DNA of 64,000 nt from Leptospira bourretii (GTDB taxonomy: Bacteria > Spirochaetota > Leptospiria > Leptospirales > Leptospiraceae): NCBI RefSeq assembly GCF_004770145.1, contig NZ_RQFW01000010.1:5001-69000 (forward strand), read 5' to 3'. Positions 52,931 to 61,804 of this stretch are shown piece after piece; within the stretch, counting starts at the first letter, position 1, and every line of letters begins with the position of its first letter. The translations under genes and the position numbers were made by a program. Under the pieces are notes generated by a model, which made no database searches, was not told the DNA's origin, and was given only the letters and a program-made list of their open reading frames with translations.

Positions 52931-54399
52931 GAGGCCATGTTGATTTTGTAAACGGCTTCGTGGAGAGCGGGATTGAGTTCCGGATCGATGATATAAATCA
53001 CACGAGAAGTTCCTGCTTGTAAGGCTAAGTCCATAATGGCTTTTCTACGATCAATTTTAATGCTATGCAAATCAAAATCAGCAATTTTGAATTTGTTTCC
53101 TTTTTGAAACACAGGATTGATGCTGCAAATTCTTTGGAGTTTGGGTCTTGTTTGGTAACGGCCTACATCCAAAACCAGACAAATATCAAAATGAGCTCGT
53201 CTTTCAGAATCCACAGAAGCGGTGATGACAAAGTCACCAAAGTTCACAATGTTTTCGTTGTTGGTGAGAGAACTTCCCACGTAATCTAAAAGATGTCTGA
53301 TGTTTTTATTGCTATAAGAGAAAAAAGAATCATTTAAAATCATCTTAAGAGCTGTAGATGATTTGAATGCTGGTCTCCACGGTTGGTTGGAAGTAAGAGA
53401 AGCATATTCACTTGCCAATGAAAGGATGGCAATGTCTTCTTCAAAACTAGCAGAAGTTACATTGTTCTCTTGTAAGTGGAGTTGGAGTTCAATGTCCTGG
53501 ATGATTCTTTCTTTCCCGACTTCTTTGTTATATTTGTCACGGACTGACATGAGTTTGGTGAAAAGTGATCTTGGATCGGGAAAATTATTATTCACCCCAT
53601 TGCCACGGTAGGGTCTGTGGTGATTTAAAATTAAAGTACGAACATGGGATTCAATTTCTGGCGCAGGAAGAGTCATTAGATAACTGATGATAGGATGTTG
53701 TTGGACAACCGTGTATTCTTCTTTGGTCAGTTTGGGATTGTTTTTGATATCCAATCGGGAATATCCTACATCCGCTAAGTAACTTGCCATCATAAGACTC
53801 AAATGGTCTTTTTTGTTTGATTCTTCTTTGCCTTCGTTGACAATCTTTTTTGTACGAACTTTCATCCCCATTGCCACTACAGTGCGTTTGGTCATCAGTT
53901 CTGATTCAACAGAAACTCCTGCAACCCCAAGGATTTCTAAAATATTAAAAATTCCCAGTTCATAGTCAGGATTACTTGTAAAGTCAGTGAGAAGTTCATT
54001 CACCGAATTTTGTACGAACACGGCTTGTTCTGAGGAAAAGGATGTTTTTCTTAGGTCTTCAATGAGGGCTTGGGATTGTTTGGCGAACCTGGCTGTTTTT
54101 TCTTGGTCAAATAATTTTGTGGTTCGGCCTGGTTCTAAAAAATGGCCACCATTCATTTGTTGTTTGGTTTTTTTAAGTTCAGAGATTAGAAAGTAAACCC
54201 CTTGCATTTCAAACTTGAGTAGTTTTCCGAAATCTGCTTCAGTGGGGTTTCTTTTTTTATGAATGAGGATTTGTCCGTCTTTATTGTAAAGATCGAGAGG
54301 AATGTTATTGTTTTTACGAAAACTATTTAAAGATTCTTCAGTTAACTCAAATTTGGCGAGCTTCTCTCTAGGTACTATGTTTGTATCGTTAGTGCTCAT
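52927..54399 (-). CDS. Degenerate HD-GYP-like protein
   Basis: A 490-residue cytoplasmic protein, full-length paralogue of the partial gene at 1-1087. Residues about 165-300 follow the HD-GYP phosphodiesterase layout: ESELMTKRTVV, KKDHLSLMMASYLADVGYS (canonical HDIGK replaced, Ala209 in the His place), KLTKEEYTVVQQHPIISYL, LNHHRPYRGNG. The GYP loop reads VNNNFP. With key metal ligands missing, it is likely a ligand-binding or scaffold protein. The C-terminal 150 residues are a separate unrecognised domain. It lies tail-to-tail with the adenylate cyclase. Confidence 0.7.
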   Translation of the reverse strand: MSTNDTNIVPREKLAKFELTEESLNSFRKNNNIPLDLYNKDGQILIHKKRNPTEADFGKLLKFEMQGVYFLISELKKTKQQMNGGHFLEPGRTTKLFDQEKTARFAKQSQALIEDLRKTSFSSEQAVFVQNSVNELLTDFTSNPDYELGIFNILEILGVAGVSVESELMTKRTVVAMGMKVRTKKIVNEGKEESNKKDHLSLMMASYLADVGYSRLDIKNNPKLTKEEYTVVQQHPIISYLMTLPAPEIESHVRTLILNHHRPYRGNGVNNNFPDPRSLFTKLMSVRDKYNKEVGKERIIQDIELQLHLQENNVTSASFEEDIAILSLASEYASLTSNQPWRPAFKSSTALKMILNDSFFSYSNKNIRHLLDYVGSSLTNNENIVNFGDFVITASVDSERRAHFDICLVLDVGRYQTRPKLQRICSINPVFQKGNKFKIADFDLHSIKIDRRKAIMDLALQAGTSRVIYIIDPELNPALHEAVYKINMAS

Positions 54400-54773
54400 T
54401 GTAATTTTTGCTTATATGACGAAAGTTATTTCCAGATGTTATGGTGATGTTTTAATAGAATCGATAAAAAGTAAATCATTCCTTAGAATTTAATATTACT
54501 TTTTGATTTATCGTAATTCTCTATTAGGGTATTTACTAGTTCTTAGTAGTGATACTATTAGCCTATGTAGTTTCTGTATTAACTTAACACAAGTTGTGTC
54601 AATGTTCTCATGACAAAATAACTTTTGTTAGCGGAAATAAAATTGATAATTTGATTCTCTGTTTTGCTTCCCGGAAAAACTGTTCGTTTTTGTAGCGAAT
54701 TCAATCTTACTTAGGCAATTCCCTTTGGTTTTTTCGTTTACAGGCTCAGGAAAAGTACGAAAAAATTATCTCC
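54400..54773. other. Divergent intergenic region with palindromes
   Basis: About 370 very A/T-rich bases between the HD-GYP-like gene and the acyl-CoA dehydrogenase gene, probably holding both promoters. AAAAAGTAA near 54466-54474 is matched by its complement TTACTTTTT about 30 bases later, and a 19-base operator-like palindrome lies at 54584-54602. No gene is supported. Confidence 0.5.
54584..54602. promoter_or_regulatory. Operator-like 19-base palindrome
   Basis: TTAACACAAGTTGTGTCAA is an inverted repeat with eight of nine half-site positions matching around a central G. It contains a TTGACA box on the minus strand. It lies 170 bases before the acyl-CoA dehydrogenase gene and could be bound by a TetR- or GntR-type regulator; no promoter pairing is convincing. 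Confidence 0.35.
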
Positions 54774-55958
54774 ATGAGTACGCTTTCGACAAAAAAATCA
54801 TCTCTTGATTTATTTAATCCTACAGAAGACCACCTGGCACTGCGAGAATCAGTGGCATCCTTTGCAGAACGTGAAATGGACGAACAAGCAAAAGAAAACG
54901 ATGAAAATGAAACATTCAATACCATGCTTTTCAAACGCCTTGGTTCTGAACTTGGAATTTTTGGAATCACTGTTCCAGAAGCAGATGGTGGGCATGGACT
55001 CGACCCTCTTGCTGCTGTCATCATCCATGAAGAGATGTCTCGGTTTGATCCAGGATTTACTCTTTCTTATCTGGCTCATGAAGTACTGTTTGTGAATAAT
55101 TTTTTCTATAGTTCCAATCCTTCTCAAAGGAGTCGTTATTTGAGTAAGGTCATCACTGGAGAATGGATTGGTGGGATGGGGATGACAGAACCTGGTGCAG
55201 GTACCGACGTTCTTGGAATGACCACAAATGCAGTGAAAAAGGGTGATCGTTATATTATCAATGGGGTCAAACAATACATTACGAACGGATCCATCGGCCA
55301 GGTTTTTCTTCTTTATACCAAGTTAGAAAAATCTTCCAAAAAAATGACATCCTTTGTGATCGAGTCGTCTTACAAAGGTTTTTCGGTTGGAAAAAAAGAA
55401 GAGAAAATGGGAATGCGTTCTTCCCCCACAACACAACTTGTGTTCGAAGATATGGAAGTCCCTGAAGAAAATTTACTCGGTCTGGAAAATGGGGCAGTCA
55501 CTCATATGATGCGCAATTTAGAAATTGAAAGAGTGACACTTGCGGCCCAGTCACTTGGAATTGCCCGCAGATGTATTGATATCATGTGTGATTATACCAT
55601 TCGCCATAGAGAAGCCTTTGGTAAAAAACTAATGGAGTTTGGTCAAATCCAAAGGATGGTCGCCGAATCTTATGCGGACTACCAAGCCGCTCGGGCTCTT
55701 GTGTATCATGTGGCAAGTGAACTTGGACCAGATGTCCGTAACTCTCTTGGTGCAGCCTCGGCAAAACTCGTTGCCACTCAAATGGCAGAACGTGTTTCCA
55801 GAAATGCGATACAAGTGTTAGGCGGATATGGATACTGCCGTGAATATCCTGTGGAACGATTGCATCGGGATGCGATTTTACTCAGCATCGGTGGGGGAAC
55901 AAACGAAGCCATGCAAAAAAACATCGCCAGCGATTTGAAAAAACTTTGGTCGGAATAA
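54774..55958 (+). CDS. Acyl-CoA dehydrogenase
   Basis: A 394-residue enzyme of normal length. WIGGMGMTEPGAGTDVLGM, INGVKQYITNGSIGQVF, REAFGKKLMEFGQIQRMVAESYAD, VLGGYGYCREYPVERLHRDA and SIGGGTNEAMQ identify the family. The YEGT glutamate is absent; the base is probably the Glu in LEIER near residue 250. It oxidises an acyl-CoA to the enoyl-CoA with electrons to ETF. The chain length or branching preferred cannot be inferred. A CrtI-like gene follows after 53 bases. Confidence 0.9.
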   Translation: MSTLSTKKSSLDLFNPTEDHLALRESVASFAEREMDEQAKENDENETFNTMLFKRLGSELGIFGITVPEADGGHGLDPLAAVIIHEEMSRFDPGFTLSYLAHEVLFVNNFFYSSNPSQRSRYLSKVITGEWIGGMGMTEPGAGTDVLGMTTNAVKKGDRYIINGVKQYITNGSIGQVFLLYTKLEKSSKKMTSFVIESSYKGFSVGKKEEKMGMRSSPTTQLVFEDMEVPEENLLGLENGAVTHMMRNLEIERVTLAAQSLGIARRCIDIMCDYTIRHREAFGKKLMEFGQIQRMVAESYADYQAARALVYHVASELGPDVRNSLGAASAKLVATQMAERVSRNAIQVLGGYGYCREYPVERLHRDAILLSIGGGTNEAMQKNIASDLKKLWSE

Positions 55959-56011
55959 ACAAAACTTTTTAATTTATCTCCATCTTTCTTTGTAGAATGG
56001 TCTACAGAGGG

Positions 56012-57532
56012 ATGGATACATTTTGGGATGTAGTGGTCATCGGTTCTGGACTTGGCGGACTTAGTGCCGCTTTATCACTTTCAGAAAAAGGCCAAAGAGT
56101 TTTGGTTTTAGAAAAAGGCACGACTCCTGGTGGTTGTGCTTCCAGTTTTCAAAAGAATGGTTTTGTCTTTGAATCAGGTGCCACAACCCTTGTGGGTTTA
56201 GAACCAGGTCTTCCCCTTCATAAACTTTCGACAGATTTTCAAATTCAATTTCCTCTTATTCCATTAAAACGATCGATGGTGGTCCATTTGGATGGAAAAA
56301 CTGTTGAACGTTTCCAAAACCGCAAGGAATGGGTTAAGGAAGCAAAACGTGTGTTTGGTGGTGGGCTACGGATGGAGGTATTTTGGATACTTTGTCATTT
56401 GATTTCTGATTCTCTTTGGAGTTTGTCGGGAAGATATAAATTTTTTCCCTTCCAAAATTTTTCCGATATTTGGAAATCCATTGGTGCTTTTCGGCTCCGC
56501 GACTTACTTGTTTTGTTTTTTTCCTTTATCTCCTTACGTTTCGTTTTGAAATGTTTGGGTCTTACTAAAAACAAAGTATGGATTCGATTTTTAGAAGAAC
56601 AACTTTTGATCACAAGCCAAACAACTTCAACAAAGATTCCCATGTCATTTGCATCTATCGGTCTTACTTATCCGCAACTACAAAACTATGTTGCCAAAGG
56701 AGGGATGGTAAGTCTTTCTGAATCGATCCTGCAAAAAATAGAAACAAATGGTGGAAAAATTCTCTATAAACAAGAAGTGATCCATCTGAAAAAAAATGGT
56801 TTCACCAAAACTAATCCAAAAATGATTTGGGAGTTACATACAAAAAATAGAGAACACAATTTGTTTCATGCTCCCTTGGTGGTTTCGAATCTTCCAATTT
56901 GGAACCTAACAGAGATCACTGATGACTTACCGAATCTAAAAAAGAAAACTACAAAATTTGAAAAAGGAATTTGGGGTGCTTTTTCCTTGGGGATTGCCAT
57001 AGAAACCAATCCATCCGAAGAATGGGCAAAAACGGAATGCCTTCACCACCAGATCCATTTGAAGGATGTTTTACCATATGGAGGAGGAAATTCCATTTTC
57101 CTTTCTCTTTCCCATCCCGAGGATCCCATTCGTTCCCCCAAAGGAATTCGTATCCTTTCGATTTCAACCCATATCGAAAATCCTGAATCTTGGATTCGTG
57201 ATCTTTCCTACCAAGAAAAAAAGAAAACTATCGAATCGATTGTCATTCAGACCTTAGAGGAAACGTTTCCTTGGTTTCAAAAAGACAAAATTTTGTTTTT
57301 ACATTCTGCAACGCCTGTTACATGGAGAACTTGGACAGGCCGGAAATTTGGGAGAGTGGGAGGAATACCCAATTCTTATTTTTCAAATCCATTCCAAATG
57401 TTGGGTAACCGCTCGGAAGATCCAAACTTACTTCTTACAGGAGACACTGTCTATCCAGGCCAAGGAATTCCGGCGGTAGTCCTTGGTGGTCTTCATGTTG
57501 TAGAACAATTCCTCGCAAGAAAGAGAGGTTGA
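56012..57532 (+). CDS. FAD-dependent oxidoreductase, phytoene-desaturase/retinol-saturase-like
   Basis: A 506-residue flavoprotein. The N-terminus DVVVIGSGLGGLSAALSLSE...VLVLEKGTTPGGCASSF is the Rossmann FAD motif, and the C-terminus LLLTGDTVYPGQGIPAVVLGG is the matching FAD-binding end of the CrtI/CRTISO/retinol-saturase group. Substrate unknown: a polyene, isoprenoid or lipid. No carotenoid genes are near. ATG at 56012 has GAGGG directly upstream; a start five codons earlier lacks one. Confidence 0.78.
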   Translation: MDTFWDVVVIGSGLGGLSAALSLSEKGQRVLVLEKGTTPGGCASSFQKNGFVFESGATTLVGLEPGLPLHKLSTDFQIQFPLIPLKRSMVVHLDGKTVERFQNRKEWVKEAKRVFGGGLRMEVFWILCHLISDSLWSLSGRYKFFPFQNFSDIWKSIGAFRLRDLLVLFFSFISLRFVLKCLGLTKNKVWIRFLEEQLLITSQTTSTKIPMSFASIGLTYPQLQNYVAKGGMVSLSESILQKIETNGGKILYKQEVIHLKKNGFTKTNPKMIWELHTKNREHNLFHAPLVVSNLPIWNLTEITDDLPNLKKKTTKFEKGIWGAFSLGIAIETNPSEEWAKTECLHHQIHLKDVLPYGGGNSIFLSLSHPEDPIRSPKGIRILSISTHIENPESWIRDLSYQEKKKTIESIVIQTLEETFPWFQKDKILFLHSATPVTWRTWTGRKFGRVGGIPNSYFSNPFQMLGNRSEDPNLLLTGDTVYPGQGIPAVVLGGLHVVEQFLARKRG

Positions 57533-57566
57533 TTTTCGAATCAGGTCTTAGAGCCTGGGCGAAACG

Positions 57567-58520
57567 ATGATTCGCCTTCCTAAGATTCTCATCCAAGTGC
57601 CGGGAACTTCCGCCAACTTGGGACCTGGTTTTGACCTTATGGGTCTTGCTTTGGATCTTCATAACCAGTTTGAATTTAGTTTTTCAAAAGAAATTACGGA
57701 GCCCAAAACAGAATTAAAAAACGGTAACCCGTTGCCGTTCTCAGAAAAAGAAGATTTGGTTTATCAGTCCTATCTTTCCTATTTTAAAAAATTTTTACCG
57801 AATGTAACACCTCCACCTTATCATTGTAAAATGAGTCTATCATTACCTTTAAAAGGTGGACTTGGTTCTAGTGCTTCCGCCATTGTCGCGGGCCTATCCT
57901 TGGCCAGGGAAGTTCATAAACGATTGGAACCTACATCTCTTCCAATGGAACCTGTATTTACACAATATTTGGCTGAATTTGAGGGTCATCCTGATAATAC
58001 ATTACCCGCTTATTTGGGTGGATTTGTTTTCGCCTATTCGACGTTTGGTGAAAAACTTAGATACTTTCGTAAAAAATTTCCTTCTTCCGTTGCCATTTTT
58101 GTTTTAACACCAGAGTTCCATGTTTCCACCGAGGAATCTAGGAAAACACTTCCCAAATCTTATGCCACAGCTGATGTGATTTTTAATTTGTCTAGGATTG
58201 GTGCTTGGATGCATTTTTTAGACAAACGAAAGTTTGGTGATCTTCTTGTTGGTTTGGAAGATAAGATGCACACACCATACCGAATTCCTAAAACTTCTCC
58301 CTTATTTCCTTTGGCAGACACCTTAACACAAGCTGGGATTGGATATTGTTTGTCTGGATCCGGACCAAGTTTACTTGTATTTTTAGAACGAAAATCAGTG
58401 AAAACCAAACTGGCGGAATTAGAAAAAACAATTTCTACGGTGATGGGTGAGGCAAAGATTCCTTATTCATTCAAACGAGTGAAACCGGATGGACTCGGTG
58501 TTCGAATCCAATTCAAATAA
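57567..58520 (+). CDS. thrB: Homoserine kinase
   Basis: A 317-residue GHMP kinase. VPGTSANLGPGFDLMGLALDL at the N-terminus, the ATP-binding LPLKGGLGSSASAI near residue 95 and GIGYCLSGSGPSLLVF near 260 match ThrB, which phosphorylates L-homoserine in threonine synthesis. It starts 34 bases after the CrtI-like gene and may be co-transcribed, although no functional link is evident. Confidence 0.88.
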   Translation: MIRLPKILIQVPGTSANLGPGFDLMGLALDLHNQFEFSFSKEITEPKTELKNGNPLPFSEKEDLVYQSYLSYFKKFLPNVTPPPYHCKMSLSLPLKGGLGSSASAIVAGLSLAREVHKRLEPTSLPMEPVFTQYLAEFEGHPDNTLPAYLGGFVFAYSTFGEKLRYFRKKFPSSVAIFVLTPEFHVSTEESRKTLPKSYATADVIFNLSRIGAWMHFLDKRKFGDLLVGLEDKMHTPYRIPKTSPLFPLADTLTQAGIGYCLSGSGPSLLVFLERKSVKTKLAELEKTISTVMGEAKIPYSFKRVKPDGLGVRIQFK

Positions 58521-58522
58521 AT

Positions 58523-59161
58523 TTAGTCTTCCTCGGCTCCTTCTTCTTTTCCAAATCCGTAAACATCTCCACGAAACCTAACTTTTCTATTGATCCCTGG
58601 TTGGATTTTTCCCACTTCAAAGGTAAACTTCATTCTTTCTTTTCCGGATCTGTTGAAATAAAAAGAAGAGGTCAGGGAAATTTCAATAAAGTTTACCATC
58701 CGTTCCTTGGCAATTTTATCTGAGATACGAAATTCTACGGGGTGGCCAATGATTTCATAAGATTCAAAACTTTCCTTGGATTCCATTTTGCCATAATGTT
58801 CCATACGAGGTGGTTTGTAGAAAGTTGGTCCATTTTTTAAAACGGTAATGGTATAATCTTCGCTATCACGACTTTTTTTGAACTGAAAGATGAGGTGGTC
58901 CTCTGAGATCGCATTACAACGGGTGGCGAGGTTTCCAGTTTTACTTCCGATATGAAAACTGGCAAATCGGCTGAGTTCGTCGACCACAAGATCGTATTTG
59001 TCTCCGGTTTGCACGGGAATGAATCGGTCCGATTCTTTTCTGGAAATGACGGGGTGGATAAACTGGTTGTACACAACAAGTCCTAGTCCCAAAACGGCAA
59101 CGGTCAACACTCCGCTAAGAACTAGGATGAAACTGTCGAGAATGGCAATACTAAGAAACAA
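58523..59161 (-). CDS. Membrane-anchored hypothetical protein
   Basis: A 212-residue protein with one N-terminal hydrophobic segment (residues about 8-33) and a mainly beta soluble domain. No motif is recognised; it ends in an acidic tail (GKEEGAEED). Its ATG lies two bases after the stop of the small gene at 59164-59481, so the two form an operon. Confidence 0.5.
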   Translation of the reverse strand: MFLSIAILDSFILVLSGVLTVAVLGLGLVVYNQFIHPVISRKESDRFIPVQTGDKYDLVVDELSRFASFHIGSKTGNLATRCNAISEDHLIFQFKKSRDSEDYTITVLKNGPTFYKPPRMEHYGKMESKESFESYEIIGHPVEFRISDKIAKERMVNFIEISLTSSFYFNRSGKERMKFTFEVGKIQPGINRKVRFRGDVYGFGKEEGAEED

Positions 59162-59163
59162 AC

Positions 59164-59481
59164 TTACCTTTTTGTATCTACCTTATGATTTTTGGGAGAT
59201 GGTAGTGGGGTACGTGTGACTAAAGAAAGTAAGTCTTTCACTTCTTCCGGCGAAATGATTTGGTTTAGTTTCTCTTCCAAAGAGGCAGGCGTAGGTTTCA
59301 AAACCAAATCTTCTGGTTTCACTTTTGTCTCCTGCTCTTTCTCCACATTTTTGTTTGCTCGCGCCACTTGGAATTTTTCAGGTAAGGATTCTTTTCCATC
59401 CTCTGATTGTTTCCCCGTTTGGGTTGGGAGCGGGGGAGGAACCGTTAGGTGCGAATTTCCTTGAATGTTAATCGTGTTCAT
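59164..59481 (-). CDS. Small Pro/Lys-rich hypothetical protein
   Basis: A 105-residue, probably disordered protein, with VPPPLPTQTG at the N-terminus and a helical SLEEKLNQIISPEEVKDLLSL segment near residue 70. No family is recognised. The ATG at 59481 is chosen because an ATG three codons earlier has no better ribosome site. It is co-directional and tightly linked with the membrane protein downstream. Confidence 0.45.
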   Translation of the reverse strand: MNTINIQGNSHLTVPPPLPTQTGKQSEDGKESLPEKFQVARANKNVEKEQETKVKPEDLVLKPTPASLEEKLNQIISPEEVKDLLSLVTRTPLPSPKNHKVDTKR

Positions 59482-59644
59482 TTTTCCCAAACCTCCGTGT
59501 TCAGGATCAGCTCTTTTGAGAAAAAATTGTCTTTTCCCTCCCTCAGATTTTCGGACATTTGCCTGGGGGCTTTAGCGAAAATCGAACATTTTTTTAGCTT
59601 TTTTCCGTTTGATTGTCCGCTTTATGGGCGGGAAGCTGGCAGGG

Positions 59645-60694
59645 ATGGAAAATATTTTTAAAAAGTGGATGGAAAATCCCATCTCCAAAATCGTCCTAGC
59701 GACCAATTTCGTTTTCGCCCTTCTCTTTATCGTCAGTGTTCCTTCCTTTGTTCGGGAATACATTACCCAAGATGCGGTCAGTATCGGCGGAAAAAAATAT
59801 GACCTGAGTGATGTGAAAGAAACTTCTCCGATTGCTTATTCCAAATTCCAATCGGAATACAAAAGCCTGATCAAAAACACACTTGGTGAGTTTGCACAGG
59901 ACAAATTATTCGAACTTGTTGCAAAAGATAAAAACATCAAACCTTCTGAAGTGTTAAACCAAGGTTTCACTCCAACAGAACCATCAGAAGAAGAAATCTT
60001 AAATGTATATATGTCCAATAAAGCTCAGTTAGGTGGAAAGTCTTTGAGCGAAACAAAAGACAAAATTGTTGGTTTCCTTAAGAGCCAACAAGAACAAGAA
60101 CATAGCCGCGCCGTTTACCGCGACATTGTCACCAAATATCCTGTTGAGTTTTTGATCAAAGAACCTGCCGCAGTGAGAGTGACAGTAGAGGAAAAAAATA
60201 ACCCTTCCATCGGACCAAAAGATGCAAAAATTACGGTCATTGAATTTTCTGACTTTGAATGTCCATTCTGTAAAAGAAGCCAAGACGTGAACCAAAAACT
60301 TCGTGAAAAGTATAAAGGTCAAATTCGTTGGGTCTTCCGTGATTTTCCTCTTCCATTCCACCAAGATGCAATGTATGCACATATGGCTGCTAACTGTTCT
60401 GTATCAGAAGGAAAGTATTGGGATGTGTTTAACTTGTTTTTTGAAAACAGTGGAAACTTAGGGAAAGCCAATGTAGATGCGTTGGTAGTGAAAGCTGGTG
60501 TTTCGAAAGACAAATACCAATCTTGTATGAAAGATGCATCTAATTTGAAAGCAGAAATCGATGCAGACATCCAAGATGGACAAAAAGTGGGTGTGAGTGG
60601 AACTCCTGCATTTTTTATCAATGGAATCTTTGTTTCGGGAGCACTTCCTTTCGAAAACTTCGATGAGATCATCCAAAAAGAACTAAAACAATAA
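59645..60694 (+). CDS. Membrane-anchored DsbA-type thioredoxin-fold oxidoreductase
   Basis: A 349-residue protein with one N-terminal membrane anchor (residues about 13-35). Residues about 60-170 are helical and look SurA-N-like (PSEEEILNVYMSNKAQLGG). Residues about 185-345 are a DsbA/BdbD-type thioredoxin fold with active site CPFC in FSDFECPFCKRSQ, and the cis-Pro loop GTPAFFING. It should handle disulfides of exported proteins. ATG at 59645 follows AGGG; an earlier in-frame ATG is possible. mdh follows after 30 bases. Confidence 0.83.
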   Translation: MENIFKKWMENPISKIVLATNFVFALLFIVSVPSFVREYITQDAVSIGGKKYDLSDVKETSPIAYSKFQSEYKSLIKNTLGEFAQDKLFELVAKDKNIKPSEVLNQGFTPTEPSEEEILNVYMSNKAQLGGKSLSETKDKIVGFLKSQQEQEHSRAVYRDIVTKYPVEFLIKEPAAVRVTVEEKNNPSIGPKDAKITVIEFSDFECPFCKRSQDVNQKLREKYKGQIRWVFRDFPLPFHQDAMYAHMAANCSVSEGKYWDVFNLFFENSGNLGKANVDALVVKAGVSKDKYQSCMKDASNLKAEIDADIQDGQKVGVSGTPAFFINGIFVSGALPFENFDEIIQKELKQ

Positions 60695-60724
60695 TCATAA
60701 ATTATAAAATTAAAGGAAAATTAT

Positions 60725-61708
60725 ATGAGCAAAAAAGTAAAAGTTGCTGTTACAGGTGCTGCCGGACAAATCGGATACGCACTATTATTTCGTATCGCTT
60801 CAGGACAAATGTTTGGACCTGACACTGCAGTAGAACTCCAATTGTTGGAATTAGAACAAGCCCTTCCTGCTGCTAAAGGTGTCATTATGGAATTGGACGA
60901 CTGTGCTTTCCCGTTACTCGAAAAAGTATCAGTTTCTTCTAACATTGATGAGGCGTTCCGTGATATCAACTGGGCACTTCTTGTTGGTTCTGTTCCAAGA
61001 AAAGCGGGAATGGAAAGGGGAGACCTACTTAAAATCAACGGTGGAATTTTTACAACACAAGGAAAGGCAATCGAAAAGAATGCTGCAAGTGACGTAAGAG
61101 TTCTTGTGGTTGGTAACCCATGTAATACAAATGCTCTCATTGCCATGAACAATGCAAAAGGTGTTCCGTCTGACAGATGGTTTGCGATGACAGGACTTGA
61201 TGAAAATCGTGCAAAAACTCAACTTGCGCAAAAAGCGGGAGTTCTTGTCAAAGACGTATCCAATGTTGCGATTTGGGGAAACCACTCGGCAACTCAATAC
61301 CCTGACTTTTACAATGCAAAAATCAAAGGAAAACCAGCAACAGATTTGATTTCCGATACAGAATGGTTAAAAGGTGATTTTATCTCTACTGTTCAAAAAC
61401 GGGGAGCAGCGATCATTGCAGCGCGCGGAGCATCTTCTGCGGCTTCTGCAGCAAATGCAGTAGTTGATACAGTGCATAACATTGTCACTCCGACTAAAGC
61501 TGGTGATTGGTTCAGTGCTGCTTGCCACTCTAATGGTGAGTATGGCGTGGACAAAGGTCTTATCTTTGGATACCCACTCAAGTCTGATGGTAAAAAAGTA
61601 GAGATCGTCACTGGTCTTGAAATCAATGCTTTCGGTAAGGAAAAATTTGACATCACTCACAACGAGTTGAAAGAAGAAAGAAACGAAGTAAAAGACATGT
61701 TAGGTTAA
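60725..61708 (+). CDS. mdh: Malate dehydrogenase
   Basis: A 327-residue NAD-dependent malate dehydrogenase. The NAD-binding motif [19 protein letters not shown], substrate Arg loop [20 protein letters not shown], and the catalytic His in IWGNHSATQ are all present. It links the TCA cycle to acetyl-CoA from fatty-acid oxidation. AAAGGAAA precedes the ATG. Two hairpins follow the stop. Confidence 0.94.
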   Translation: MSKKVKVAVTGAAGQIGYALLFRIASGQMFGPDTAVELQLLELEQALPAAKGVIMELDDCAFPLLEKVSVSSNIDEAFRDINWALLVGSVPRKAGMERGDLLKINGGIFTTQGKAIEKNAASDVRVLVVGNPCNTNALIAMNNAKGVPSDRWFAMTGLDENRAKTQLAQKAGVLVKDVSNVAIWGNHSATQYPDFYNAKIKGKPATDLISDTEWLKGDFISTVQKRGAAIIAARGASSAASAANAVVDTVHNIVTPTKAGDWFSAACHSNGEYGVDKGLIFGYPLKSDGKKVEIVTGLEINAFGKEKFDITHNELKEERNEVKDMLG

Positions 61709-61723
61709 AACCTTTTTAGTCTT

Positions 61724-61761
61724 TAAAGAAGTAATTCCCGAAAGACTAAAATTTCTGAATT
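61724..61761 (+). terminator. Perfect 11-bp stem just after mdh
   Basis: TTTTAGTCTTT at 61724-61734 is exactly complementary to AAAGACTAAAA at 61751-61761 with a 16-base loop, 15 bases after the stop. It is A/T-rich and stands before the stronger terminator, so it may be a 3'-end element. Confidence 0.5.
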
Positions 61762-61768
61762 CAGGAAG

Positions 61769-61800
61769 GCTCGCTCCCTAAAGGGTTGCGGGCTTTTTTA
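61769..61800 (+). terminator. Rho-independent terminator of mdh
   Basis: GCTCGC at 61769-61774 pairs with GCGGGC at 61788-61793 (one G-T pair), with an inner CCCT/AGGG stem, followed by TTTTTTATTA. A convergent hydrolase gene ends immediately after. Confidence 0.75.
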
Positions 61801-61804
61801 TTAC

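Noticed and set aside
56012..57532. Calling the CrtI-like protein a carotenoid biosynthesis enzyme
   Set aside because: No phytoene synthase or other carotenoid gene is in the window, and the superfamily has many substrates.
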